Below are positions 20,794 to 32,500 of a stretch of 64,000 nt of DNA, one piece after another; positions within the stretch are counted from its first letter, which is position 1; the number at the start of each line of letters is the position of its first letter. Source of the DNA: Laburnicola sp. R22_1 (Eukaryota > Ascomycota > Dothideomycetes > Pleosporales > Didymosphaeriaceae); the NCBI GenBank assembly GCA_014281115.1, contig JACONQ010000005.1, positions 1,798,001-1,862,000 of the forward strand, written 5' to 3'. The notes beneath the pieces are model-generated. The model did not search any database and had not been told where the DNA came from. It was given only the letters and a program-made list of their open reading frames with translations. The translations under genes were made by a program, and so were the position numbers.

Positions 20794-22920
20794 CCGTGTC
20801 CGTGCGCGTAACGGGCCACGTCGCGTAACGGGTCACGAACACCAAAACACCAGACAAGCCACCAACTTTAACGCGTCGTAACTCTACCACTATGGCTCCG
20901 ATTAATGACGCGATTGCAGCAATTGATTCGCTAGAACCAGGAGAACACTTTTCGTACCGCGCAATTGCTCGTCAGTTCGGTGTACCAAAGACTACATTGA
21001 CTCAAAGACACCAAGGTCGTCAGCGCCCACGGGAAGCCAAACATCGCGATCAACTACTCCTCAGCCCACAACAAGAGTACGAGCTTGTAGAGTATATTGG
21101 AGGCTTAACAAAGCGAGGGCTACCACCTACAAGAGAGATGATACAAAATTTCGCCTCTGAGATCTCCTCCAAGAGCGCCTCAAATGCCTAGGTTACGCGC
21201 TTCTTAAGCCAAAACCATAAGCATCTCACCTCTAAATACACCCTCGGGATGGACGCCACACGCCACAGAGCCGACTCTAAGGACAAGTACGAGGCGTACT
21301 TCAAGCTGCTACACTCCAAGCTCACTCAGTACGGCTTAGAGCCTCACCATATATACAATATGGATAAGAAGGGCTTCATGATCGGTGTACTCAGCCGCTC
21401 CAAACAAGTGTTCAGCCGTCGGATGTGGGAGCGCAGGGAGGTCACTGCAGCTCTCCAAGATGGCTCTCGTGAGTGGATCACCCTCCTGGCAGCCGTCTGC
21501 GCAGATGGGAGTGCTCTCTCGCCCAGCCTCATCTACCAGTCAGCGAACAGCTCACTGCAGGCCTCATGGGTGGCCGCCATTGAAGCCGGGCAACACGACG
21601 TCTTTGTGGCTTCATCTCCGTCAGGATGGACGAACAACGACATCAGATTGGCGTGGCTAGAGCAGGTATTCGATCGCTGTACAAAGCAGAAAGCGCGTCG
21701 CGGGAGGGACTGGCGTCTCCTCATACTTGACGGCCATGGCAGTCACCTCACAAAGGACTTTATCGACTACTGCGACTCCCATCGTATACTCCTGGCCGTG
21801 TTTCCCCCTCACTCTACTCACACGCTTCAGCCACTCAATATTGTTTGCTTCAAGCCTCTCTCAAGTAGCTACTCCAAGGAGCTCTCCAGCCACCTCCAAA
21901 GGAGCCAAGGGCTCATCCCAGTCACGAAGGGAGACTTCTTCCCATTGTTCTGGGGTGCCTGGCAGTCTGCCTTCACGACAGAGACGATCCTCAATTCCTT
22001 TAAAGCCACTGGCATATGGCCCATAGAGCCAGAGGCTATACTCAAACGCTTCGAGAGAGAGCTCCAGCGAGCATAGAGGAGGTGAAGCATGTCCCCCAGC
22101 ACCCAAAGAGAGCGACTGGCGTCACATGGAGCGTCTCGTACGCTCTGCAGTGAGGGATACTGCCGCGGAGGACTCCAAGACGCTCTCTCAAACGCTCCAC
22201 TCACTCGCAGCTCAAAACGAGCTGCTACACCATAAGAATAACGGCTTAAGAGAGGCTCTTACTGTTAAGAGGAGGCACAAAAAGCGCGGCAAACCTCTCG
22301 ACTTGCAGCAGCGCGAGGAGTACCATAGTGGTGCTGTCTTCTGGTCACCGCGCAAGCTGAGAGAGGCACGTGCACGTGAGGCAGTAGTACAACACCAAGA
22401 GCATGAGGAGCAGCTTGCAAAGGCGAACAGGAAGGAGCTTCAAGCTGCTGCTAAGCTCCTCCGAGAGCAAGAGGCTGAAGAGAGACGCGTGGCGAGAGAG
22501 AGAGCCAAAGTGGTGAGAGATCAGCTAAAGGCCGAACAGGCAGCTGCTCGCGCGGCCAGAATCGAGGCCCAAAACACTAAGAGAGCATCTAAAACTGCCC
22601 AAACAGGTAAGCGCAAAGCCTCAAGAGCGCCCTCAGCAAAGCGTGAGCCCAAGAGACGCGCGCGCGGTACTGCAGCTGTCAGGGAGTCGCCAGAAGCTGC
22701 ACCAGCTGCTCCACCCAAAATCAACTCTCGTGGCCGCACCATCAACGTTCCACGCAAATATAGATAATACAAATCAATCGCGAGCATGTTACGGGTCTCT
22801 CCACCAAAAAATCTCGTTAAAAGAGCTATTATAGCTGTTACAATAACCTCATCTTTGTGGTGGTGAGCATGTTGTTCGTGGCCCGTTAGGCGACGTGGCC
22901 CGTTACGCGCACGGACACGG
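20794..22920 (+). mobile_element. pogo/Fot1-type Tc1-mariner DNA transposon, complete ends
   Basis: Terminal inverted repeats of about 50 bp begin CCGTGTCCGTGCGCGTAACG at 20794 and, inverted, at 22920; they differ at only a couple of positions. Each TIR contains two head-to-tail subrepeats of the type CGTAACGGGCCACG. TA target duplications lie at 20792-20793 and 22921-22922. The body encodes one degenerate transposase. Near-identical TIRs suggest recent arrival, while the transposase is already inactivated. Confidence 0.9.
20892..22767 (+). pseudogene. pogo/Fot1-family transposase (HTH-psq, CENP-B HTH, DDE_1), inactivated
   Basis: Three pieces of one transposase. 20892..21191 carries the N-terminal HTH (FSYRAIARQFGVPKTTLTQR) and the start of the CENP-B-type HTH. 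A TAG at 21189-21191 lies where the family has Trp (W-V-T-R-F-L), and the same frame continues into 21249..22076, the DDE domain: first Asp in YNMDKKGFMIG (family MDE.G; the Glu is Lys here), second Asp in LLILDGHGSHLT, and the third catalytic Asp replaced by Asn in LQPLNIVCFKPL. After a stop and a frameshift at 22074-22126 the charged coiled-coil tail (DWRHMERLVRSAVRD onward) runs to 22767. Stop, frameshift and loss of the third catalytic residue together mean no active enzyme. Confidence 0.9.
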
Positions 22921-23194
22921 TAGAGTGTTGATGGAATCTGGACTAGATCGAGAAGCTACCTCAGCCATGAAACTTGGAAAGGTGATGATGAGAAAGAGAA
23001 GGGAGGAAGAGAAAGTGAGGCAGAAAATCAGGCAGAAATAGGCCCCGCGGCCTGTACCTGGGTAACCATCTGCACAAGACTGAACTTGGAAGTCATAGTG
23101 TCACGTGCCAAGGCGTTCCCCGGGCCGACGCTAACAAGCTCCATCGCAACTTCCTACCGAGCATTTACCTCAACTACCCACGCCCCACAACACA

Positions 23195-24229
23195 ATGCTG
23201 CAGCCACGGATAGCGAACCGCCTAGGGCGTAATGCCCTCACTACCCCTTCAATCTCCTACCACCGGAATACCCACGCTCTCTACCGTTCAACAACCCTCC
23301 GATCGCGCACATTCACCTCCGCAGCCATCCTCCGCCTCCCCGCCTCCCCTCCCAACCCCACCAAACCCCCGACCAAAGATGAAGAAACCTTCGTCCCCAA
23401 ACCCCTCGGTCGTCCCATTGGCTTCTCGCAGCCCCCACAACCCGGCGAAAACACCGGCCTCGCAAAGATCAAAAAAGACTACTCCGGCATGACAATGTCC
23501 GAGCGCAACCTCGCCAAGCGCGCCGACCTCGTCGAGAAATGGAGCACAAATTACTTCCGCGACTTCAAGAACATCCGCAAGTACCGGAGCGGGAAGACGT
23601 TCCTTGCGAATGCGCGCATCTTCAAGCGCGACGTCGCGATGTACTTCCCCAACTTTCGGGGAGATACGCTGGAGCAGAAAGGTGTGGATACCACGGTGGT
23701 GTTGAAGGGGAAAGTGAGTGTGGTAAATGTGTACAGTAGTGCGTGGGGCGAGGCGCAGGTCAAGACGTTCACGGGGCGGAGCGAAAATCCGGAGTTGTGG
23801 GATGCGCTGAACGAGCATCCGGGCATCGCGCAGCAGATCGACATCAACATTGAGGAGAATATGTTGAAGGCGTGGATCATCCAGTTTTTCTCGTGGAAGT
23901 TGAGACTACAGCAGAAGAAGGAGGATTGGGGGAAGTACTTCGTGGTGAGGAGAGGTGTGAGCCAGCTAGTGAGGGAGAGTATAGGGTTGCTAAACGGGAG
24001 AGTGGGGTATGTTTACTTGGTGGATGCAAACTGCAAGATTCGGTGGGCGGGCAGTGCGGATGCAGAGGGCACGGAGAAGGATGACTTGACGAGGGGATTA
24101 AAGAAGCTGATTGAAGAGAAAAAGAATGGGCCATCATCGAAGCCGAGTACAAAGCCTCAGACAAAGAGCGATGTGGGATCAGCAGAAGGGGCGACGGAGG
24201 AGAAGGGTTTGCCGATTGCTTTCAAGTGA
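23195..24229 (+). CDS. ATP10: Mitochondrial ATPase assembly factor ATP10
   Basis: Inner-membrane/matrix chaperone for incorporation of subunit 6 (Atp6) into the F0 ring of ATP synthase. Single exon, 344 residues. Residues 1-45 form an Arg/Ser/Thr-rich presequence without acids. The ATP10 domain covers about residues 70-320, with the family landmarks RNLAKRADLVEKWSTNYFRDF, FPNFRGDTL, VNVYSSAWGEAQVKTF, and the C-terminal thioredoxin-like block GRVGYVYLVDANCKIRWAGS. Length fits filamentous fungal orthologues. It starts 273 bp after the pogo element's TA duplication, so the transposon sits in or near its promoter, but the gene itself is intact. Confidence 0.93.
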   Translation: MLQPRIANRLGRNALTTPSISYHRNTHALYRSTTLRSRTFTSAAILRLPASPPNPTKPPTKDEETFVPKPLGRPIGFSQPPQPGENTGLAKIKKDYSGMTMSERNLAKRADLVEKWSTNYFRDFKNIRKYRSGKTFLANARIFKRDVAMYFPNFRGDTLEQKGVDTTVVLKGKVSVVNVYSSAWGEAQVKTFTGRSENPELWDALNEHPGIAQQIDINIEENMLKAWIIQFFSWKLRLQQKKEDWGKYFVVRRGVSQLVRESIGLLNGRVGYVYLVDANCKIRWAGSADAEGTEKDDLTRGLKKLIEEKKNGPSSKPSTKPQTKSDVGSAEGATEEKGLPIAFK

Positions 24230-24453
24230 GGGAGGAGGTCAACATGGTCACCGCGAATGACCAGTGTGGTGGTGTACTGATAACGACGATTTGATACCAG
24301 ACAATCCCTTGCTGGGGATATGTAGACATAGTTGTACAACATGCGGACAGGCACTCCGACCTAGCCCAAACCATCATCGTACCAAGCATGTAGCTCATAT
24401 GGATATCCGCACCGCTCCAAACGCCAAGACAGCAGGCAGAGAACACCGTAAGA

Positions 24454-25245
24454 TCACCAGAACCAAAGAAGCATTAAGAAACAGAACGCAATGAAACCCC
24501 CGAGAATGATGCCATCTCTCCTCTTCTTTGCCCCGATCCTGCCTATTAAGCTATTGATGCCGGGTACCTGACTCGCAGCTCCTACTATCCGTCGGTTGAT
24601 ACTCGAAAGCGTCTCTCTCTGGATACGGAAGTTGTCGTTCACGGCATATGCCTGGCTCAGGACACTATCCGCCATGTTGTGCGAGTTATCAATCCGTCGG
24701 CGCTCGTCCAGCATGTATTGCGCCTCGTCATTCTCCGGATTCGCTGATCGGTAGGCATTGATATCTGAGCGAACGGTTGAAAGAAGGTTTGCTTTGTTGC
24801 GCGCATCGGTTATGGTGGACTTTAGGCGTGAGAGTTCGCGGCGATGGTCTGATAATATTTCGCGGTGGCGCGCAAGGTTGTTCTGCTTCACGGCGGAGGA
24901 GGAGTGTGCAGACTCGCTGTCGAGGAGTCGGGACAGCTGGCCGACGAGGGCTTTTCGCTGCGGAACAAGTCAGCCGAGCGACACGGCGAGAATAGAACAT
25001 GGAGGGGTACCTTCTCGAGTAATTCTTGCAATTGAGCTTCTGTCCGTACTTCGTCCTCCGAAGGCTTCGTAGGTATGGTCGCCGAGGCAGCATATTGCGA
25101 GTAGGTGTGGAATAACGATTCCGTCTGCATCCCTGGTTAGCCAACGACGGCTGGCCAAGTCCGTTGAAGGAGTATGATATACCTGTGTCTCGAGCCCACG
25201 AGTCTGCTGGCGCAGTTGCGCCCATCCGCCACCAGTCGAAGACAT
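24454..25245 (-). CDS. GOS1: Golgi v-SNARE GOS1 (GS28)
   Basis: Qb-type SNARE for ER-Golgi and intra-Golgi transport. Three exons (complement of 25183..25245, 25011..25124, 24454..24957), 226 residues versus 223 in yeast. Exon 1/2 junction restores the conserved LETQ|TESLFHTYSQ, which picks the acceptor GGATGCAG over a nearby alternative. The middle is coiled-coil (HREILSDHRRELSRLKSTI), the SNARE motif spans about residues 140-195 (MADSVLSQAYAVNDNFRIQR), and a C-terminal tail anchor (DGIILGGFIAFCFLMLLWFW) closes the protein. Head-to-head with RPL35. Confidence 0.93.
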
Positions 25246-25483
25246 TTGTACAGTATCAAGAATCTGTAAAAGGTGAGGGAAAGTGCCAACTGTAGCAGTA
25301 CGGATGGCCGTGGTCACGATGCAAGCCGCGGTCGCACTTGCGTTGCCAAGAAAAGCGCACGGACCAAGAGCAGGAGCCACCGCGGTTCCGTTAGCGCGCA
25401 CATTCGATCGAAAACTCACAACCTCGACGACACGCGATAGCCCCAATTCCACACCACCCGCTCCTACTAACCACACAGACAAA
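25246..25483. promoter_or_regulatory. Shared bidirectional promoter of GOS1 and RPL35
   Basis: Only 238 bp separate the two start codons. The RPL35 side ends in a C/A-rich leader (CCACACAGACAAAATGG); no strong TATA is visible, as is common for ribosomal-protein promoters. Confidence 0.6.
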
Positions 25484-26177
25484 ATGGTACGTCTACAAGC
25501 TCCTATTTCCTAACTAAATGCTTTGCGACTCACGGGAGCGATTCTGCGGAGGCGGTTGAGGGTTTTGCATCCCGCCGCTGCTTCACCGCGAAATTGTATC
25601 GCTGCTGTCGCTTTTGAAAGGACCCGTTTGCTAACTTGGTATCTATAGTCGTCCAAAGTCGTACGTTTCAGCCCAATAAGCCCTGCCATACCGCTCGATT
25701 GAATACTCACAACCCCCCAGAAGACCGCCCAGCTGTGGAACAAGTCGAAGGAGGACCTCCACGCCCAGTTGACGGAGCTCAAGTCGTGCGTTACCCGAAG
25801 GATACGAGAAATACAGGACGAAGCGCTGACGGATTGAAGGGAGTTGATCCAGCTCCGAACCAGCAAGGTCACCGGTGGCTCAACCAAGCTCACCCGCATC
25901 CATGATGTCCGCAAGGGCATTGCTCGCGTCCTGACCGTCATCAACGCCAACCAGAGGGCGCAACTCCGCCTGTTCTACAAGAACAAGAAGTGCGTACTCG
26001 GCTTCTGCCTCACTGGACTCCTCTGACAACCCTAGGTACACCCCTCTCGATCTCCGAACCAAGAAAACGCGCGCCATCCGTCGACGACTCACCCCGCACG
26101 AGGCCTCGCTCATCACCGAGAAGCAGAAGAAGAAGCAGACCCACTTCCCGCAGCGAAAGTACGCCGTCAAGGCATAA
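25484..26177 (+). CDS. RPL35: 60S ribosomal protein L35 (uL29)
   Basis: Component of the large ribosomal subunit near the polypeptide exit tunnel. Five exons: 25484..25486, 25649..25660, 25721..25785, 25840..25989, 26036..26177, giving 123 residues, identical in length to human RPL35. The first exon is just the ATG and the second only 12 nt (SSKV). Conserved blocks visible are [48 protein letters not shown] and the C-terminal [11 protein letters not shown]. Every junction restores the family sequence in frame, which is strong support for the small exons. Confidence 0.95.
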
Positions 26178-26624
26178 GCGGGTCTGTCGGGTTGTTTCTT
26201 TTCTTATCACATGAAGCATTGCACGGCCGGGGCTTTTCCAGCTAGGACTCACCAATGTACCCTTATACCATTTTAAAGTGGCAGGGCAGGCGACGAGGTG
26301 GACCATTAACGGGGCGATCTTATACGGAAATGGGTCGGCGTCGATGTCAAAATCAATGAATCAAAAAGTTCACACCTGGATTCCAAGGCTTGTAATCACG
26401 AGTGATGTGTGGTGCGTTTGATGCGAAAGCTTAGATCCCGTATGGAAGTCAATTCAGAGCACAGGGTAGATCAGGCTGATGATCAAAGACTACGAACTAC
26501 TATATGAAACCACTGGCATCTTTTGCATGTCATTTTTCGCCATGTACTTATATATAGCCCGAGCCCTGGGCGTCCGCTGGGTAGTGCCCTCGATATCATG
26601 CCTATTCGCTCACAAGCGAATTTC
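26178..26624. other. Convergent 3' region of RPL35 and ERG8
   Basis: 447 bp between two convergent stop codons; no gene, repeat or RNA seen. Confidence 0.5.
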
Positions 26625-28377
26625 TCACGAAGCTATCCACTCCCTGTAGATATCTACATCCTCCCTCCTCACACCCACCATGTCCTCCCTCACCCCAAGG
26701 ATTCCCACCTTGCCAATCGTAACTCCATCCTCTCCCTCGCCATCAACTTTCCATCCCTCCAGCATCTTCTTCAGTTCCCCAATGACTTCCTCCTTGTCCT
26801 CCAGTAGCAGCACAATGGCATCGTAACCCCCAGCCCCAGGCACAATGCCACCGACCACACCCTTGACATCTGAACACGCATCCAGCAACGCTGTTTGCTG
26901 CGGCGGTTCAATGGGTACGCCTGAAGCACGACTCATCTCCCGGATCAACGACCTATTCTCAGCGATGATAGACCTCAATTTGCCGTACTTCTCCTCCCCC
27001 CCACCACCATCATTCGCATTAGCCAACCGCGTAAGCTTCTCGGCAAACGCATCGTTCCCCCTCTGCAACTTCTTCCAAATGCCCTCCGCCACCACGTGAT
27101 TCTCCTCCCTCCACTTGAGCACCTTCTTCACCATGCCTGGCGTCTGACTCCCGCAGTCAACATCACACATGACGAGCCGCAACCCCTTTGGCATTTTAAT
27201 CGCCGCTTTGGCAATCTCCGTGTCCCACTCTTGCCCCTCGACGAGAGCGCGCAACCTCTTTGCGAAAGAAGGCACCCCCGGCGCAGGCAGCGAGGCGAGC
27301 AGCGAAGGCGAAAACCGCCGGTACAAACACGATCCGTACACCGCGGAGGCAATGTCGAACCCCGATCCCACTTTACCCTGCGCCGCGCAATGCGCCGTCT
27401 GACTCAGATTATGCAGTATCCTTTTCGACTCCTCATGGTCAAGGGAGAACGCAGATTTCGGGAGGTAGTACGTCAAGAGGGCGGCCGTGAAAGCGGTGAC
27501 GAGGGCGGCGGAGGAGCCGAGGCCGGTTTTGTGGGCATCGGGGAGGGTGACGTCGAAGTTGGAGAAGGAGGAGGTCGGGGAGAGGGGGGTTCCGGGGTTG
27601 GAGTAGTAGGGTTGGTCGGCGAGGATGCTGATGTTGGAGGGGGCGATGGGGGTGGTGGGGTCGAGGGTGGAGATGTAGGTTAGGGCGTAGGTGAGGGCGG
27701 TTTCGATGAAGGGGTTTTTGTTGAGGGTGGAGCTGTGTGAGCTGGGAGGGGTGGGTTAGTGGGTCTCTGTAGGGGAGGTGTGTTTGAGGGTATCCTTCTT
27801 AGGGATGGTTGGGAGGGTGTTAGGAGGGAGGGCCAACGGGCGAAGAGCGGGCACGTGATGCGGCTTCACTGGAGGGGGAGGAGTGAGGAGAGATGAGCGA
27901 AGATTGATGTAATTGATGCCAAGACATGGCGGGGCAGAGGAGAAAAGGAGAGAATGACAAGAGGAAGAGTTCAGAAATGAGAGCGTTCAACATCTTAGAG
28001 AAGTTGAAGGTAAAAACAGAAGAAAGACAACGACAAGAAGTGGCGAACATGGCGACCAAGAACCACGGCGCATCCGATAACAGCGACAGAAAAGCAACTT
28101 ACGCATGCAGCTGGGTAACTGCAATGCCACCACCGCCCTCGGTCAACCTATACCCATACTCCCACGTAGCCCCCCGAAACTGCGGGCTCCTCACAATGAT
28201 CTCGCTCAGCGTAACGCCGCTCTTGGTTCGGATCGGCTCAATCTCAACGTGTATCCGTGCGTCGAGGCCAAACACCAGCGCCGTGTACTTGGGGTCCAGC
28301 ACGAGGTATCCGCCCGCTACCAGGACCTTGCCTGGTGCCGATACGGCGTGCGGCTCTAGAGTGAGATTCGAGGACAT
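26625..28377 (-). CDS. ERG8: Phosphomevalonate kinase (GHMP family)
   Basis: Phosphorylates mevalonate-5-phosphate to the diphosphate in the mevalonate/ergosterol pathway (cytosol). Two exons (complement of 28103..28377 and 26625..27732), 460 residues versus 451 in yeast. GHMP motif 1 is at the N-terminus (SAPGKVLVAGGYLVLDP), motif 2 is KTGLGSSAALVTAFTAALL, and motif 3 near the C-terminus is GGIVPGAGGYDAIVLLL; VGSGFDIASAVYGS is also characteristic of ERG8. The start at MSSNLTLEPHAV is chosen because the family begins shortly before the SAPGK motif; an upstream in-frame extension to 28677 is unlikely. The 370-nt intron is unusually long for this window. Confidence 0.93.
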
Positions 28378-29553
28378 TGGGATGGGGGGCTGCAATTGGA
28401 TGGACTCGTCATATACGTTTCGAGAGGATTTTGCGAGGATCGTCTTGTCACCGTCTCTCGGGGCGGCGGGTGGATAACCGAGTGGAAAGGTGGGCCGTGA
28501 TTGACCGGGCGGTCCGGGCTGCAGGAGAGTTGTGGGTGTCCGTTCACGAGGCGTCACGTGTTTTCCTATTTCTATAACCTTCCCAGTTCCTTCCCCTTCC
28601 AACTCCATACGCCGTAGTCTGTAGACGAAGTTTCTGGGTGCAACATCCGAGGCAGGGAGATTTGGGAGTCCCACCACGATGACTCGTAGGTTATTATTAA
28701 TGGGGACTTGGCTGGCCCCTGCAGTGTCCGACTCTTCACGTTTCCTACCTCGGCGGTCCAGCGGAACGCATGTGCATGGGCATCTGGCTCTTCATGATTA
28801 CATAGAGAATGTAGGCCTGTAGTAGCGCGCAGCCTCTGCCATGTCATCTGCTCATGGCCTTCCCGTTGGCGCAAGGCGGGGTGCAGACGGCCATCTTGCA
28901 TCGCGGTCCATTATCGCGAGGAGTCATCGTCGCCCCTGGCCGTCGGGCCCGTTCGTCCTTCCGCCGCCGACCATTCCCCCCCGCGAGCCGGTAAAGCCGA
29001 GCGAGCAGAGGCCAGCCGGGGCGCATCCAGGGGCTGTGGCGCGCTGGGCTAGGCGGGCTGCGGTTAGCCCGCGTCAGCACGAGAAAAAGCGCCGGGATGG
29101 CTAGCGTGCAATTTGAAAGTTGGTGACGACTCCATCCATCCATCGACGGGGAGTCGAGAAGCTTCCGTTTCTTTTCCTTTTTCTGACGGGACCCACGCGC
29201 AGCCGACCTTGGACTGTATCTCCAACCTGCTGCCCGCTCGCCTCTCTCCTTCGCTCTCCTCTACACCACACCCACGCGTATCTAATCATAATCACTACAT
29301 ATCTTTGTGCCTGATACGGGTCGGCACATACCACACCTCATCCGTCACCTTCACACCCCCATACCCCTTCACCAGCGCGTTCTTTGGCGGCCACTGTCGT
29401 CAAATGAACCTGCAACACCGTCGCGCTCTGAGAATACCAGTGAGTCGGCCCCTCGGAAGCGCGCAATTGTCTTCTTCCGCCACATACATCGACCTTGCGT
29501 GCTAACAGATGCAGTCTCACCCTTTCTATCTGAAGGGTTGCTCCATCTCCTAA
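28378..29553. promoter_or_regulatory. Divergent promoter region ERG8 / PPR gene
   Basis: 1.18 kb between divergent genes. The right half (29200-29500) is pyrimidine-rich (TCGCCTCTCTCCTTCGCTCTCC), typical of a fungal 5' UTR for the PPR gene. A possible leader intron or short upstream ORF with ATG at 29404 (MNLQHRRALRIPV) precedes the main start. CACGTG at about 28555. No coding gene supported. Confidence 0.5.
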
Positions 29554-32500
29554 ATGGTCTTTAAGAGCTTTACCCTCGCGCGCCAGAGTCTAGCCAAAGG
29601 CTTCACCCACGGATACGCACAGAGTGTCGTAGCTTCTGTTACCCAGCAGAACCCTCTCGCAACCTTCAACCACGATCGCCTCCGCAAGGCCGGCGCAAAG
29701 CAGAATCAGCATGCTTTCGCGTCTACATCTACAGCCAGCGCACTAAAGGCGCTTGGCACATCAGACTCCCAAGATTCCGGACTCGCGGCCTACTACGCAG
29801 CATGGCAGAAGCACCGCAATGTCGAAGACAAGGAGTGGTCGCAGTTCCAGTTCCGCAAGCTCATTGAGTGGCAGCCTCAGTCAGCGGGTTCAAAGAGCCC
29901 AGCTGAGGCAGAGAGCAACGTCATTGTCGAAGAGGCCGACCATGACGCGGAGATTATCCCAACCCGTGCTGGTGTGAGTCGCGCCTACAGCACAAGCCAG
30001 ATCGACGATTTTCGAAAAGTTGTTAGCGATGAACAGGTGGAAGAGATTGCGCTGGCCCAAGTAGATGAGGCAATCGCTCAAGAGGCGGCAAAGATTCAGG
30101 CATTGCACGAGGCTTCAAGAAGTGGCACCCCTGTTCAAAAGGAGGGTGCAGTGGAGGAGGCGCGATCCGAGTCCCCCGCCACCGTTGCCGATACTCTTGT
30201 AAACTCTACCACGCTGAGCGCCACCGATTCTACCATCGCCGCCAGTCCGATCGAGGCTGTCGATGCCCACATCCTGCATCTCGAGAAACTAGCTGAGAGC
30301 GAGGAGTATGGTGAGATTCCAGCTGTCTTCGAGTCTATGATCCGCTCCGGTGTCAAGCCCTCGTCTTCAGCATACAATGCTCTCTTGTCAGCGGCTATCA
30401 ACCTACCTAAGAGCAGGCATCAGATTGTACCGAAGGCTTTGGATGTCTACTCGGACATGCTTCGTCGACGTGTCACTCCCGATACCGCAACCTACACCGC
30501 GCTGATCGAGCTCCTGTCCACGCGATCCCTCGAGGTGGTGTCAACGAAGAAGAGTCTCGAGGAGAAGCGCCTCAGATATGGTGGAATGGAAGAGGAGGGC
30601 AAGTTCATGCTCCACTCGAACGAGACCGACTACGCCATCCTATCCGAGGATGGCTCTCTTTCCATTGCCATCCGACTTTTCGACGCCGCCATCAAAGTCG
30701 AAAGTGGACGCACCTTCTCCGAAAAGACATACCGTATGTTGGTTACTGCTTGTGCCGAGGGTGCACGTGTTGAAGACATGGTCCGAATCTTCGCCCACAT
30801 GGAGTCTCGCAGCGTCATTCCAGCCCCGGAAACGTTTGTGCCCATGATCCACGCCTTTGGCAAGTCCGGCGACCTTAAAAGCGCTGTTGAGTGCTACGAC
30901 GAGTACAAGGCCCTTGCTATTTCCAACGACAACGGCGCTATTACACTAGCCCGCAAAGACAACGAGGTTTATGCGGCTTTGATCAGGGCCTACGCCATCT
31001 GCGATCGCATGGAAGGAGGCTGGAAATTTCTGTCAAAGATCGAGAAGGGTCTGTCTACTCCAGAGGAAGTCGCTTCCATCCGGGACACTGTCAGCTTGGA
31101 GGCTTTCGTGCCAGAGTGGCTGAACCGGGGTGCTTTCCATGAAGCCTTCGTTCATGCTACCGAAAACTTGAGCCCACAAGCGCGTGAGACCGCCATGGCC
31201 GCCATCTGTATCAAGGCCGCCGATAATAATGCAACGGCCATTGCCTCTGACGCTTTCGATGCTCTCTCTGCCGAGGTGGATCTATCACGACCGGCTATGG
31301 CAATGGGCGCGATGCATATCCGCAATGGTAACATAGAAGCTGCTGAAGTCTTCTGGAGGATGCTCGAGCTCTCTCCTACCAAGCCTGCCTTCATTGAACC
31401 CACTGCCATGCACAGCATTGCGCTTATTGGCAGCGGCCAAGCCGAACGTGGCCTTTGTCAAGGTCGCCAGATGTTTGCTCGTATTCGCGACTCACAGTCT
31501 GCCTCCAACCAGGACAAGATGGAGGTTGTAGAGCACATCGACGAAGCCATCGAAGTCATGGGCCAATTCATGATGAAGCGCGGGATTATCCTGCCCCCAC
31601 GAGCTAGCATGGAGCTCATGTGGACTATGATTGAGAACGGCGGATTGGTGACCCCCGTTGCTCATCACTTACTCGCTGGATTGGGTCCAGAAGCTGTTTC
31701 TCAGCTCAGCTTCGTGGACATCACTCTCCTTATGCAAGTTCAGTCCGGAATCATCCTCAACTCTGCTGAGGTCGACATTGCTCACGCCGCCCGATTTTCC
31801 CATCTTCTTGAAGTCATTACATCAACAGGCGCGCCAGTGAACAAAGCGACATCCGGCTTGGTTGAGAGGGTTCTGGCAGTGCTTGACCGAGGAGACCTAC
31901 AGCATCGGTGGTACAACTACAAGCATCCGGTACCTGAGTCCATTTACTCACCGGCACCGTTTGCTGCCTATCCTGTGCAGCCGCCTGTACCGGTCGCGCC
32001 TACATTCGAGGACTCCTTCGATCCTTACGCTGCGAATACCGATAACAAGGGCTCGGTCACTATCACTGAGCTGCTTGAGAAGACTCATGGACGACCTGCT
32101 TCGCACCTGAACGAGGCCTTGATTAAGTTCAAGAATATGCGCCGTGCCGGACGACACCCTCGCTTTTTCACGTACGCTAAGCTTATCACTGCTGCAGCTA
32201 AGGAGGACCGCCTGAACCTAGCACACGACATCCTCAACCTCGCCAAGCAGGATGTGCCTCTCCTTACTCAGTACCGCATTGTCCGCTATGGCTGGGTCAC
32301 TATCTTGGATGCCATGGTAGCTGCCTGCCTTACGACCGGACGCCGTGATCTCGCTGCTCAATATCACAAGGATCTTCTAGACATGGGTGCTGCTCCTACT
32401 GCCAATACTTTCGGTCTCTACATCACGACGCTGAAGGAGTCTGCCAAGACGTTCGACGAAGCTACCGAAGCAGTCAAGATCTTCCTCCGTGCTAAGGCCG

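Noticed and set aside
23288..23818. 176-codon minus-strand ORF
   Set aside because: Antisense shadow of ATP10.
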